Positions 55,403 through 64,000 of a DNA stretch of 64,000 nucleotides are shown here, piece after piece. Origin of the DNA: Amycolatopsis lexingtonensis (lineage in GTDB: Bacteria > Actinomycetota > Actinomycetes > Mycobacteriales > Pseudonocardiaceae). The DNA is taken from the NCBI RefSeq assembly GCF_014873755.1, contig NZ_JADBEG010000001.1:6043501-6107500 (forward strand), given 5' to 3'. The number at the start of each line of letters is the position of its first letter. Positions within the stretch are counted from its first letter, which is position 1. The notes under the pieces were generated by a model that saw only the letters and a list, made by a program, of their open reading frames with translations, was not told the origin of the DNA and made no database searches. The position numbers and the translations under genes were made by a program.

Positions 55403-55888
55403 TCAGCGCAGGTCCAGCCACATGATGCGCAGGCCCACGTCGCCGAGCGAAGGGTGGCGGAACGCGCCCGGGGCCACGCCCAGCGTCGTGAAGCCCAGGC
55501 TTTCGTACAGCGAGACCGCCGCGGTGTTCGTGTCCACCACCGCGTTGAACTGGATCGCCGCGAAGCCCGACTCCCGGGCCCACGCGATCAGGTCCGTCGT
55601 CAGGGCCCGGCCCACTCCCCGGCCGCGGGCCGACGCCGCGACCATCAGACTGCCTGAGGCCACGTGGCTGCCCGGGCCCGGGCGGTTGGCGTACATGTTC
55701 GCCGTCCCCAGCACCTCATCGCCGTCGGCGTAGACCACCGTCCGGGCTGGGGCGGGCAGGAGCCACATCCGCCGGGCTTCTTCCGAAGGGAGCGATGGGT
55801 CGTACGCGAACGTCTCCTGCGCCGTGACGACGTCGTGGACGATCGGCCAGATCCGCGGCCAATCAGCGGCAACCGCCGGGCGGATCAT
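55403..55888 (-). CDS. GNAT-family N-acetyltransferase
   Basis: The 161-residue protein has the acetyl-CoA loop ASARGRGVGRALTTDLI (near residue 88) and C-terminal GNAT part AVSLYESLGFTTLGV. The substrate is unknown, though the layout is like phosphinothricin-type acetyltransferases. The ATG overlaps the thioesterase stop by four bases, so it is the last gene of the pit-glnE operon. Confidence 0.88.
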   Translation of the reverse strand: MIRPAVAADWPRIWPIVHDVVTAQETFAYDPSLPSEEARRMWLLPAPARTVVYADGDEVLGTANMYANRPGPGSHVASGSLMVAASARGRGVGRALTTDLIAWARESGFAAIQFNAVVDTNTAAVSLYESLGFTTLGVAPGAFRHPSLGDVGLRIMWLDLR

Positions 55889-56310
55889 TCCGCCGTCGAC
55901 AGCACGCGCAGGTCCGCGCCCGCGGCTTCGAAGCGGCCGCGCGGGTCCGGGACCAGCTTGCGGAGCTCCAGGTCCATCAACCCGAGCGTGCAGGTGATCT
56001 CCGCGGCCAGCGTGCCGTCGAGCTTGTAGATGTTCGAGTCCATCTTGAACGTCTTGCCGCTGCCGAACTTGACGTCGCACGTCACGTCGACCTCGTCGCC
56101 CGCGCGCAGTTCGCGGCGGAACACCACGTGCGTCTCCAGCAGCACCGACGCCACGCCGGGCAGCCCCTTGAGCGCGCCCGCTTTCTCCAGCAGCTCCAGG
56201 CGGGAGACCTCGCCGTACGAGTGGTAGACGGCGTGGTTGAGGTGGCCCAGGGTGTCCAGCTCGTAGTGCCGGACCTTGATCCGGGTCCGGAAGGGCTCGC
56301 GATCGGTCAC
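55885..56310 (-). CDS. Acyl-CoA thioesterase (4HBT hotdog fold)
   Basis: The 141-residue protein has the hotdog-fold signature YELDTLGHLNHAVYHSYGE, including the aspartate position of 4-hydroxybenzoyl-CoA thioesterases. The start is GTG 56310, 14 bp after glnE. It should hydrolyse an acyl-CoA in the cytoplasm. The substrate is unknown. Confidence 0.88.
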   Translation of the reverse strand: MTDREPFRTRIKVRHYELDTLGHLNHAVYHSYGEVSRLELLEKAGALKGLPGVASVLLETHVVFRRELRAGDEVDVTCDVKFGSGKTFKMDSNIYKLDGTLAAEITCTLGLMDLELRKLVPDPRGRFEAAGADLRVLSTAE

Positions 56311-56324
56311 CAGGCCACTGTAGG

Positions 56325-59300
56325 TCAGGCCTCGTAGAACAAGTGCTCCACCACCGTGTGCGCCCGGCGCGTGATGCGGCGGTACGTGTCGAGGAACTCG
56401 CCGGGGTCGTCCGCCGCCGGGTGGCCGAGGACGCTGGCCACCGCCGTCAGGTCGCGGCCCGAGCCCGGGACCTCGTCGACCGCCTTGCCGCGGACCAGCA
56501 TCCCCGCGTTGCGGACCCGGGTCGCCAGCAGCCACGCCTCGCGCAGCGACTCCACCTCGGACTGCGTGGCGAGGCCCGCCTCCGGCAGCACGGCCAGTGC
56601 GTCGAGCGTCGAGGTCGTCCGCAAGCCGGGGACCGAACACGCGTGCTGGAGCTGGAGGAGCTGGACCGTCCACTCGACGTCGGCGAGGCCGCCCCGGCCC
56701 AGCTTCGTGTGGCGCGTCGGGTCCGCGCCGCGGGGCATCCGCTCCGTCTCCACGCGCGCCTTGATGCGGCGGATCTCGCGCGCCTGCGTCGCGTCCAGGC
56801 CGTTTTCGGGGTAGCGGATCGGGTCGATCAGCGCGATGAACCGCTCGCCGAGCTCGTCGTCGCCCGCGACGAACCGGGCACGCAGCAGCGCCTGCGCCTC
56901 CCACACCTCGCCCCACCGGGCGTAATACGCGCGGTACGACTCGAGCGTGCGCACCAGCGGGCCGCTCCGGCCCTCGGGCCGCAGGTCGGCGTCGACGACC
57001 AGTGCCGGGTCCGAGCTCGGCGCGCCCAGCATCTTGCGGACGGTCTCCGCCACCGACGACGCGAACTTCACCGCGTCGGCGTCCGAGACCCCTTCGGACG
57101 GTTCGCACACGAAGAGGACGTCGGCGTCGGAGCCGTAGCCGAGTTCGGCGCCGCCGAGGCGGCCCATCCCGATGACGGCGATGCGCGCCGGGGTCCGGCC
57201 CAGCTCGGCTTGGCGCTGGCGGAACGCCGCGGCCAGCGCGCCCTGCAGCACGGCCACCCAGACGCTGGACAGCGCTTCGCACACCGCCGGGACGTCGAGC
57301 AGCCCGAGCAGGTCCGCGCAGGCGACGCGCAGCAGTTCGTGCCGGCGCAGCGAGCGCGCCGCGGCCACGGCGGCGTTGACCCCGGGCTGACGGCGGACGG
57401 TGGCCCGCAGCGACGTCGCGACCTCGGCGGGCGCGCGGCCGAGCAGCCGGGCCGGGTCGCCGAGCAGGCGCAGCACCTCGGGGGCGCGGACCAGCAGGTC
57501 CGGCACCAGCCGCGAGGTGCCGAGCAGCAGCGCCAGGTTCTCGACGACCGTGCCCTCGTCCCGCAGCACCCGCAGGTACCACGGTGTGTCCTCGAGCGCC
57601 TCCGACACCTTCCGGTACGACAGCAGCCCGCCGTCGGGATCGGGTGTGTCGGCGAGGAGGTCGAGCAGCACCGGCAGCAGCGCCTGCTGGATCGCGGCGC
57701 GGCGCGAGACGCCCGAAGTGAGGGCCTTGATGTGCTGCAGCGCCCCGTCGGGCGCGGTGTAGCCGAGCGCGGCGAGCCGGCTCGCGGCCTGCTTGGTGGT
57801 CAGGCGCAGCGCCTCGGTCGGCACGTTCGCGACCGACTGCAGCAGCGGCCGGTAGAAGATCTTCTCGTGCAGGCGCCGGATGCTCTGGCCCTGCCGCCGG
57901 AACTCCGCGAGCAGCGCGTCGCCGGGACTCTTGCCGCCGGCCGGCTTGATGCCGCTGGCGCGGGCGAGGATCCGCAGCTCGTCGGTGTCCGACGCCGCCG
58001 GGAACAGGTGCGTCCGGCGCAGCCGCCGCAGCTGCAGGCGGTGTTCGAGCATCCGCAGGAATTCGTACGACGTGCCCAGCTCGGCCGCGTCCTGGCGGCC
58101 GACGTAACCGCCTTCGCCGAGCGCCGCGAGCGCGTCCATCGTGGACGGCGAGCGCAGGTCCGCGTCGACCCGGCCGTGCACGAGCTGCAGCAGCTGGACG
58201 GCGAACTCGACGTCGCGCAGGCCGCCGCGGCCCAGCTTCAGCTCCCGCTCGGCGTGCTCGGACGGCACGTGCCCCTCGACGCGACGGCGCATTTGCTGCA
58301 CCTCGCCGACGAAGTTGTCGCGGTCGGCCGCGGACCACACGAGCGGCGCGACCATCTCGGCGTACTGGCGGCCGAGTTCGGCGTCGCCGGCCACCGGGCG
58401 CGCCTTGAGCAGCGCCTGGAACTCCCAGGTCTTGGCCCACTTCTGGTAGTAGCCGTGGTGGCTTTCGACGGTGCGGACCAGCGCGCCCGCCTTGCCTTCG
58501 GGGCGCAGCGCCGCGTCGACCTCGAAGCACGCCTTGCCGACGACGCGCATCATCGTGCTCGCCAGCCTGGTGGCCACGCCGAGATCGCCTTCGCCGACGA
58601 AGATGACGTCGACGTCGCTGACGTAGTTGAGCTCCCGGCCGCCGCACTTGCCCATGGCGACCACGGCGAGGGTGCCCTCGGCCGGCTTCCCGACTTCGGC
58701 CTCGGCGACCACCAGCCCGGCGGCCAGCGCGGCCTCCGCGAGTTCGGTCAGCTGGGCCGCGACCTCGGCGTAGCGCGGGTGCTCGAGCCCGGCCTCGACG
58801 AGGTGGCCCAGGTCGGCGGCGGCGATGCCGAGCAGCTGGCCGCGGTAGCCGACCTTGAGAGCCTGCTCGGCTTCGAGCCCGGTCAGCACCGAGCCGTCGT
58901 CACGCACCAGCGCCGTGCGCAGGGCTTCGCGGTAGCAGGCGGAATCGGTGCACTTGTCGCCGGTGAGCGCGTGCCATTGGTCCGGGTTCGCGGCGAGGAA
59001 GTCGGCGAGCGCGCTCGACGTGCCCAGCACGCCGAGGAGCCGGCCGCGGAACGTCCGGTGGGCGCGTAGCCGTTCTTCGAGGCGGGTCCACTCGGCGTCG
59101 TCGGCTTCGCGGATGCGGTCCAGGCCGCGCAGCGCGAGGTCCGGGTCGGCGGTGCGGGACAGCGCCACGAGCACGTCGGTGGCCGAGGCGACCGGGCCGG
59201 CGTCGTCCCACCAGCCGGCCGCGCGCAACTGGCCCTCGGCACGGGGATCCGTGAAGCCGTACCTCGCCGCCGAAGCGGTCGTTCGCGCGCGGTCTGCCAT
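56325..59300 (-). CDS. glnE: Bifunctional glutamine synthetase adenylyltransferase/adenylyl-removing enzyme
   Basis: The 991-residue protein adds or removes AMP on a tyrosine of GlnA, linking its activity to nitrogen supply. Two nucleotidyltransferase domains are visible. The removing domain has VAMGKCGGRELNYVSDVDVI (near residue 220), and the adding domain has IGMGRLGGAELGYGSDADVL (near 710). Both keep the G-G-x-E/L-x-Y-x-SD-x-D pattern. The length is normal. It lies 29 bp after the second pit gene in one operon. Confidence 0.96.
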   Translation of the reverse strand: MADRARTTASAARYGFTDPRAEGQLRAAGWWDDAGPVASATDVLVALSRTADPDLALRGLDRIREADDAEWTRLEERLRAHRTFRGRLLGVLGTSSALADFLAANPDQWHALTGDKCTDSACYREALRTALVRDDGSVLTGLEAEQALKVGYRGQLLGIAAADLGHLVEAGLEHPRYAEVAAQLTELAEAALAAGLVVAEAEVGKPAEGTLAVVAMGKCGGRELNYVSDVDVIFVGEGDLGVATRLASTMMRVVGKACFEVDAALRPEGKAGALVRTVESHHGYYQKWAKTWEFQALLKARPVAGDAELGRQYAEMVAPLVWSAADRDNFVGEVQQMRRRVEGHVPSEHAERELKLGRGGLRDVEFAVQLLQLVHGRVDADLRSPSTMDALAALGEGGYVGRQDAAELGTSYEFLRMLEHRLQLRRLRRTHLFPAASDTDELRILARASGIKPAGGKSPGDALLAEFRRQGQSIRRLHEKIFYRPLLQSVANVPTEALRLTTKQAASRLAALGYTAPDGALQHIKALTSGVSRRAAIQQALLPVLLDLLADTPDPDGGLLSYRKVSEALEDTPWYLRVLRDEGTVVENLALLLGTSRLVPDLLVRAPEVLRLLGDPARLLGRAPAEVATSLRATVRRQPGVNAAVAAARSLRRHELLRVACADLLGLLDVPAVCEALSSVWVAVLQGALAAAFRQRQAELGRTPARIAVIGMGRLGGAELGYGSDADVLFVCEPSEGVSDADAVKFASSVAETVRKMLGAPSSDPALVVDADLRPEGRSGPLVRTLESYRAYYARWGEVWEAQALLRARFVAGDDELGERFIALIDPIRYPENGLDATQAREIRRIKARVETERMPRGADPTRHTKLGRGGLADVEWTVQLLQLQHACSVPGLRTTSTLDALAVLPEAGLATQSEVESLREAWLLATRVRNAGMLVRGKAVDEVPGSGRDLTAVASVLGHPAADDPGEFLDTYRRITRRAHTVVEHLFYEA

Positions 59301-59329
59301 CACTGACCACCGTAACCGGGGAGGCCGGT

Positions 59330-60463
59330 TCAGGCGGCCAGGCGGCCCGGTTCGGTCCCGGCGGGCGTCGGCTCCGGCACCTGGAAGCTGTGTGCGCTGA
59401 CGGGGTTGCGCCGCGAAAGGACGTAGATGCCGATGCCCACCCCGAGCCCGACGACGCCGACGGAAATGGTGCCCGCGTTGCCGAGCGAGGCGATCTTGCC
59501 GGAGATCGCGCCGACGATCGCGGCCGCGGGCAGCGTGAACAGCCACGCGACGACCATCCGGCCCGCCATCCGCCAGCGGACGGGCGCTTCTCGCCGTCCG
59601 ACGCCGGAGCCGACGATGCCGCCCGAGCACACGTGCGTCGTCGACAGCGGGAAGCCCAGCCGTGACGAGATGAGGATGACCAGCGCCGAGCTCGTCTGGG
59701 CGGCGAAGCCCTGCGGGCCCTCGATGTCGGTCAGGCCCTTGCCGAGGGTGTGGGTGATGCGCCAGCCGCCGAGGTACGTGCCGGCCGCGAGGGCGCACGC
59801 GGCGCTGACGATCACCCAGACCGGCGGGGCGGCGCCCGACGGGAGGCTGCCGGCGCTGACGAGCGTGAGCGTGATGACGCCCATCGTCTTCTGCGCGTCG
59901 TTGGTGCCGTGCGCGAGCGAGACGAGTGACGCCGACACGATCTGGCCGACCTTGAAGCCGCGCGTGGCCGGACGGCCCCGGACCAGGAAGCGGTAGACGA
60001 GGTACGTCGCGACCATCGCGACGAGGCCCGCGATCACCGGGCTCGCCGCCGCGGGCACGAGGACCTTCTCGACGATCTTCCCGAAGTGGACCGAGCCGGC
60101 ACCCGCCGAAATCCAGGTGGCGCCGATCAGCCCGCCGAACAGCGCGTGCGACGAACTCGACGGCAGGCCGACGAACCACGTCACGAGGTTCCAGACGATC
60201 GCGCCGATCAACCCGCCGAAGACGATCGACGGGCCGATCTTTGTATCGTCGACCAGGCCGCTGGAGATCGTCTTGGCGACCTCCACCGACAGGAACGCAC
60301 CGACCAGGTTCAGCACCGCGGAGATCGCGACGGCCACCCGCGGCCGGAGCGCGCCGGTGGCGATCGACGTCGCCATCGAGTTCGCGGTGTCGTGGAACCC
60401 GTTCGTGAAATCGAATACCAGAGCCGTGACGACCACGATCACGACCAGCAACGAGGGCTCCAC
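59330..60463 (-). CDS. pit: Inorganic phosphate transporter, PiT family (copy 2)
   Basis: The 377-residue membrane protein has both PiT signatures (DFTNGFHDTANSMATSIATG and SLAHGTNDAQKTMGVI). It is very similar to the copy at 6316-7440. GTG 60463 follows GGAGGT, and the longer frame upstream is not supported. It is the first gene of a four-gene unit with glnE, thioesterase and GNAT. No convincing PHO box lies upstream. The two transporters may thus be regulated differently. Confidence 0.94.
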   Translation of the reverse strand: MEPSLLVVIVVVTALVFDFTNGFHDTANSMATSIATGALRPRVAVAISAVLNLVGAFLSVEVAKTISSGLVDDTKIGPSIVFGGLIGAIVWNLVTWFVGLPSSSSHALFGGLIGATWISAGAGSVHFGKIVEKVLVPAAASPVIAGLVAMVATYLVYRFLVRGRPATRGFKVGQIVSASLVSLAHGTNDAQKTMGVITLTLVSAGSLPSGAAPPVWVIVSAACALAAGTYLGGWRITHTLGKGLTDIEGPQGFAAQTSSALVILISSRLGFPLSTTHVCSGGIVGSGVGRREAPVRWRMAGRMVVAWLFTLPAAAIVGAISGKIASLGNAGTISVGVVGLGVGIGIYVLSRRNPVSAHSFQVPEPTPAGTEPGRLAA

Positions 60464-60560
60464 CCCGACCTCCGAACGCCCTTGTGGGGACTCTTCCCGC
60501 AAGGTACCTGACGGGTGACGCCTGGCGTTAACAGGCCGTAGCTGTTTGTGACATCTGCCG

Positions 60561-61310
60561 TTAAGCCAGCGGTAACGAGCGTTGACTCTCGGCGGCGGGC
60601 TCGAGGTCACCGGCGGCCAACCGGACGAACCGCTGCGCGAACGGACCCCAGGTTTCGGCGATGTCGGTGTGCACTGTGGTCAGCGCGTCGTGCTCGAGTG
60701 AGCCCGGACGAGCGAATTCCGCCTCCTGCGGGCTTTCGGCGGCCCAGCTCTCGACCACGGCGGGTGTCGTCTCGATGTGGAACTGGACGCCGTAGACACA
60801 ACGGCCGAACCGGAAGGCCTGGTTCGGGTAGCGCGGCGCGGACGCGAGCAGTTCGGCGCCGGGCGGGAGCCGCGTGATCGCGTCGCTGTGGAACTGCAGG
60901 ACGTCCTGCATCAGCGGCAGGTCGGCGAAGAGCGGATCGATCCACGCCGCGTCCTTCTTGGCGACGAGGTGCGGGCCGACCTCGGGCCCGTCCGCCCCGA
61001 CCTCGACGCGGCCACCGGTCGCGACGGCCAGCAGCTGCGCGCCGAGGCAGATCCCGAGCGTGGGGAGCTGCTTCGCCGCCGCCTTCGAAAGCAGCCGTCG
61101 CACGTCGGCGAGCCACGGGTGCTTCGCGTCGTCCTCCGCGCCCATGCCGCCGCCCAGGCAGACGACACCCCGGTAGCCGTCGAGGTCCGCGGGCAGCTCG
61201 TCCCGCGGCGGCAGCCGGACGTCGAGTTCCGCGCCGGCTTCGGTCAGCCAGTCGCCGAGGGGACCGAGCGGATCCGACGTGTCCGGCTGGATGATCAGCA
61301 GTCGTGTCAC
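60561..61310 (-). CDS. Class I glutamine amidotransferase-like protein
   Basis: The 249-residue protein has the nucleophile elbow LGICLGAQLLA with the cysteine near residue 88, and the histidine-glutamate pair in YGVQFHIETTP (near 172). The triad of class I amidotransferases is therefore complete. No synthetase domain is fused. Stand-alone members hydrolyse gamma-glutamyl compounds or act with partners. It lies near glnA and glnE, so a role with glutamine or gamma-glutamyl polyamines is possible. Confidence 0.88.
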   Translation of the reverse strand: MTRLLIIQPDTSDPLGPLGDWLTEAGAELDVRLPPRDELPADLDGYRGVVCLGGGMGAEDDAKHPWLADVRRLLSKAAAKQLPTLGICLGAQLLAVATGGRVEVGADGPEVGPHLVAKKDAAWIDPLFADLPLMQDVLQFHSDAITRLPPGAELLASAPRYPNQAFRFGRCVYGVQFHIETTPAVVESWAAESPQEAEFARPGSLEHDALTTVHTDIAETWGPFAQRFVRLAAGDLEPAAESQRSLPLA

Positions 61311-61325
61311 GGTTTCCAGGGTAGG

Positions 61326-61763
61326 TCAGCAGGCGCAGCGGATCCCGGGGGCCGCGGTTGCTCCGGCCGCGGTTCCTTCCACGGGGTAGCCGGCCGCGAT
61401 CCAGCTCGTGATGCCGCCGGAGAGCCGCTTCACCCGGAACCCGAGCTGCGCCAGCTTGAGCGCGCCCTTGGTGGCGGCGTTGCAGTTGGTGCTCTCGCAG
61501 TAGCAGATGTAGACGACGTCGCGGTCGAGGTGCTTCGTGGTCTCCGCCGTGAGGTCGCGGTAGGGCAGGTTGACGGCGCCCGGGATGCGCGCCTGGGCGA
61601 ACGCCTCGGGCGCGCGCGTCTCGACGATCACGTAGCCGTCGGTGTGGCCGGCTTGCAGGTCGCGGACGAGGTCGTCGGGATCGACCTCGAAGGCGAGTTC
61701 GGCGCCGAAGTAGGCGGTGGCGAGTTCGGGTGCTGGGGCGGGGACGTCGAGTGCGCGGGTCAT
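61326..61763 (-). CDS. Rhodanese-like sulfurtransferase
   Basis: The 145-residue single rhodanese domain has ETRAPEAFAQARIPGAVNLP, typical of the family. The active loop is YCESTNCNAATKGA, in which the first cysteine of the loop should carry the persulfide. The CxxxxR loop is altered. It diverges from an Lrp-type regulator 111 bp away, which may control it. Confidence 0.87.
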   Translation of the reverse strand: MTRALDVPAPAPELATAYFGAELAFEVDPDDLVRDLQAGHTDGYVIVETRAPEAFAQARIPGAVNLPYRDLTAETTKHLDRDVVYICYCESTNCNAATKGALKLAQLGFRVKRLSGGITSWIAAGYPVEGTAAGATAAPGIRCAC

Positions 61764-61874
61764 GAAGAGAATCCTGCTGGTCCGGAGCACGTGGGCACAG
61801 GGGAGAATCGTGGTGGAAGCCCCGGTGCGCCGGGGATTTCCGCGTTCTGGCCGTGCGAACCCGGGAGAATTGCG

Positions 61875-62315
61875 GTGGACCTCGACGACGTCGATTGGCA
61901 CCTGCTGGAGCTGCTCCAGTCGGACGGCCGGCTGAGCTTTTCCGAGCTGGGGCGCCGAGTGTCGCTGTCGGGCTCGGCGGTGACGGAACGGGTGCGCCGG
62001 CTCGAGGAGCGCGGCGTGATCACCGGCTACACGGCGACCATCGACACGACGAAGCTGGGCCTGCCGATCGAGGCGCTGGTGCGCGCCCGCGTGCGGAGCC
62101 TGGACACCCCGCGGTTCCGGACGGCGGTGCTGCCGCTGCCGCAGGTCGTCGCGGCGGACCACATCACCGGCGACGAGTGCTGGATCCTGCGGGTGCTGTG
62201 CCGGAGCACGGGCGAGCTGGAGGAGCTCGTCGAGAAGGTGCAGCGGTACGGCGAAACGACGACGTCGCTCGTGCTGTCTTCGCCGCTGCGCCGGCGGCCC
62301 GTGACGCGGGCATGA
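61875..62315 (+). CDS. Lrp/AsnC-family transcriptional regulator
   Basis: The 146-residue protein has an N-terminal helix-turn-helix (LSFSELGRRVSLSGSAVTER, residues 19-38) and a C-terminal RAM effector domain (about 60-135). The GTG start at 61875 has GGGAG upstream. It diverges from the rhodanese gene, so it may respond to an amino acid such as cysteine and control sulfur handling. That is an inference from position. Confidence 0.9.
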   Translation: MDLDDVDWHLLELLQSDGRLSFSELGRRVSLSGSAVTERVRRLEERGVITGYTATIDTTKLGLPIEALVRARVRSLDTPRFRTAVLPLPQVVAADHITGDECWILRVLCRSTGELEELVEKVQRYGETTTSLVLSSPLRRRPVTRA

Positions 62316-62317
62316 AA

Positions 62318-62362
62318 AAGGGCCTGGCCGGGAGACTCTCGTCTCAACCGGGCCAGGCCCTT
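62318..62362. terminator. Terminator between lrp-type gene and rRNA operon
   Basis: AAGGGCCTGGCC at 62318-62329 pairs with 62351-62362. An inner stem GAGAC/GTCTC lengthens it. A-rich bases before and T-rich bases after allow it to end both the Lrp-type gene and the rRNA operon. It starts 3 bp after the Lrp stop. Confidence 0.85.
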
Positions 62363-62374
62363 CCTTCATGTTAA

Positions 62375-62492
62375 GTTCGGCGGTGTCCTACTCTCCCACA
62401 ACCCTTCGGTTGCAGTACCATCGGCGCTGTCAAGCTTAGCTTCCGGGTTCGGAATGGGACCGGGCGTTTCCCTGACGCTAAAACCACCGAAA
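62375..62492 (-). rRNA. rrf: 5S ribosomal RNA
   Basis: The 118-nt sequence on the minus strand starts TTTCGGTGGTTTTAGCG and contains the conserved core GGTCCCATTCCGAACCCGGA. It ends GGACACCGCCGAAC. The first and last parts pair to form helix I. It is the last gene of the rRNA operon. Confidence 0.96.
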
Positions 62493-62564
62493 CACTCCGA
62501 AACAACACACACCGTCACCGGCGTGGTGTTTCAGAACCGTAGAGTGGATGCGCAACATCTTCGT

Positions 62565-64000
<1,436 letters not shown>

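Noticed and set aside
60464..60560. PHO box upstream of the second pit gene
   Set aside because: GTTAA and GTCAC motifs occur, but their spacing (13 and 20 bp) does not fit the 11-bp register.

Overview
This window is high-GC actinobacterial chromosome. The most likely source is a member of the Pseudonocardiaceae, probably Amycolatopsis or a close relative. The reasons are the very G/C-rich third codon positions, many GTG starts, a WhiB7 with an AT-hook, the tmRNA tag ADSSQREYALAA, a GlnR/GlnE-type nitrogen control region, and two gene blocks in the order known from Mycobacterium tuberculosis: UPF0182 - PDZ/Lon protease - zinc protease - ThiF-like - ABC1 kinase - whiB7 - uvrD2, and DUF4191 - RDD - glnA1 - glnE. 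The genus is an inference. No prophage, insertion sequence, CRISPR array or plasmid function is visible, so this looks like core chromosome.

Region by region. 1-7.5 kb: the tail of a transporter permease, a TetR regulator facing an FAD monooxygenase across a twin operator, a two-component system, a dienelactone hydrolase, two small unknown genes and a phosphate transporter with a candidate PHO box. 7.8-12 kb: apolipoprotein N-acyltransferase, a truncated alpha/beta hydrolase, a secreted lipase and another monooxygenase. 12-19.7 kb: a complete histidine-degradation (hut) operon transcribed leftward (hutH-hutU-M20 amidohydrolase-hutF-hutI) with a divergent IclR regulator. 19.7-24.4 kb: an MFS transporter, a membrane diguanylate cyclase, a cell-surface protein of unknown role and tmRNA. 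24.4-30.3 kb: a three-gene sensor/kinase/regulator operon, small unknown genes, an acyltransferase and an amidohydrolase. 30.2-37 kb: smpB, ftsX, ftsE and prfB, a PadR regulator, two initiator tRNA genes, and a TetR-controlled monooxygenase of the antibiotic-hydroxylase type. 37-52.4 kb: the UPF0182-to-uvrD2 block, including whiB7 with an upstream ORF and an attenuator hairpin. 52.5-62.3 kb: DUF4191, RDD, glnA with two GlnR boxes, an operon of a second phosphate transporter with glnE, a thioesterase and an acetyltransferase, then a glutamine amidotransferase, a rhodanese and an Lrp regulator. 62.3-64 kb: 5S rRNA and the 3' half of 23S rRNA on the minus strand.

How the parts connect. Trans-translation (tmRNA and SmpB), release factor 2, initiator tRNA, WhiB7 and rRNA place much translation-related machinery within 40 kb. 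Nitrogen metabolism is represented by hut (glutamate from histidine), glnA (glutamine synthesis), glnE (control of GlnA) and GlnR sites. Phosphate uptake appears twice, once in the glnE operon. Three separate places carry paired TTGTCCACA sites (the actinobacterial DnaA-box sequence). Two of them are long perfect inverted repeats with the same 12-nt spacer. These and the whiB7 leader are the most interesting non-coding signals here.
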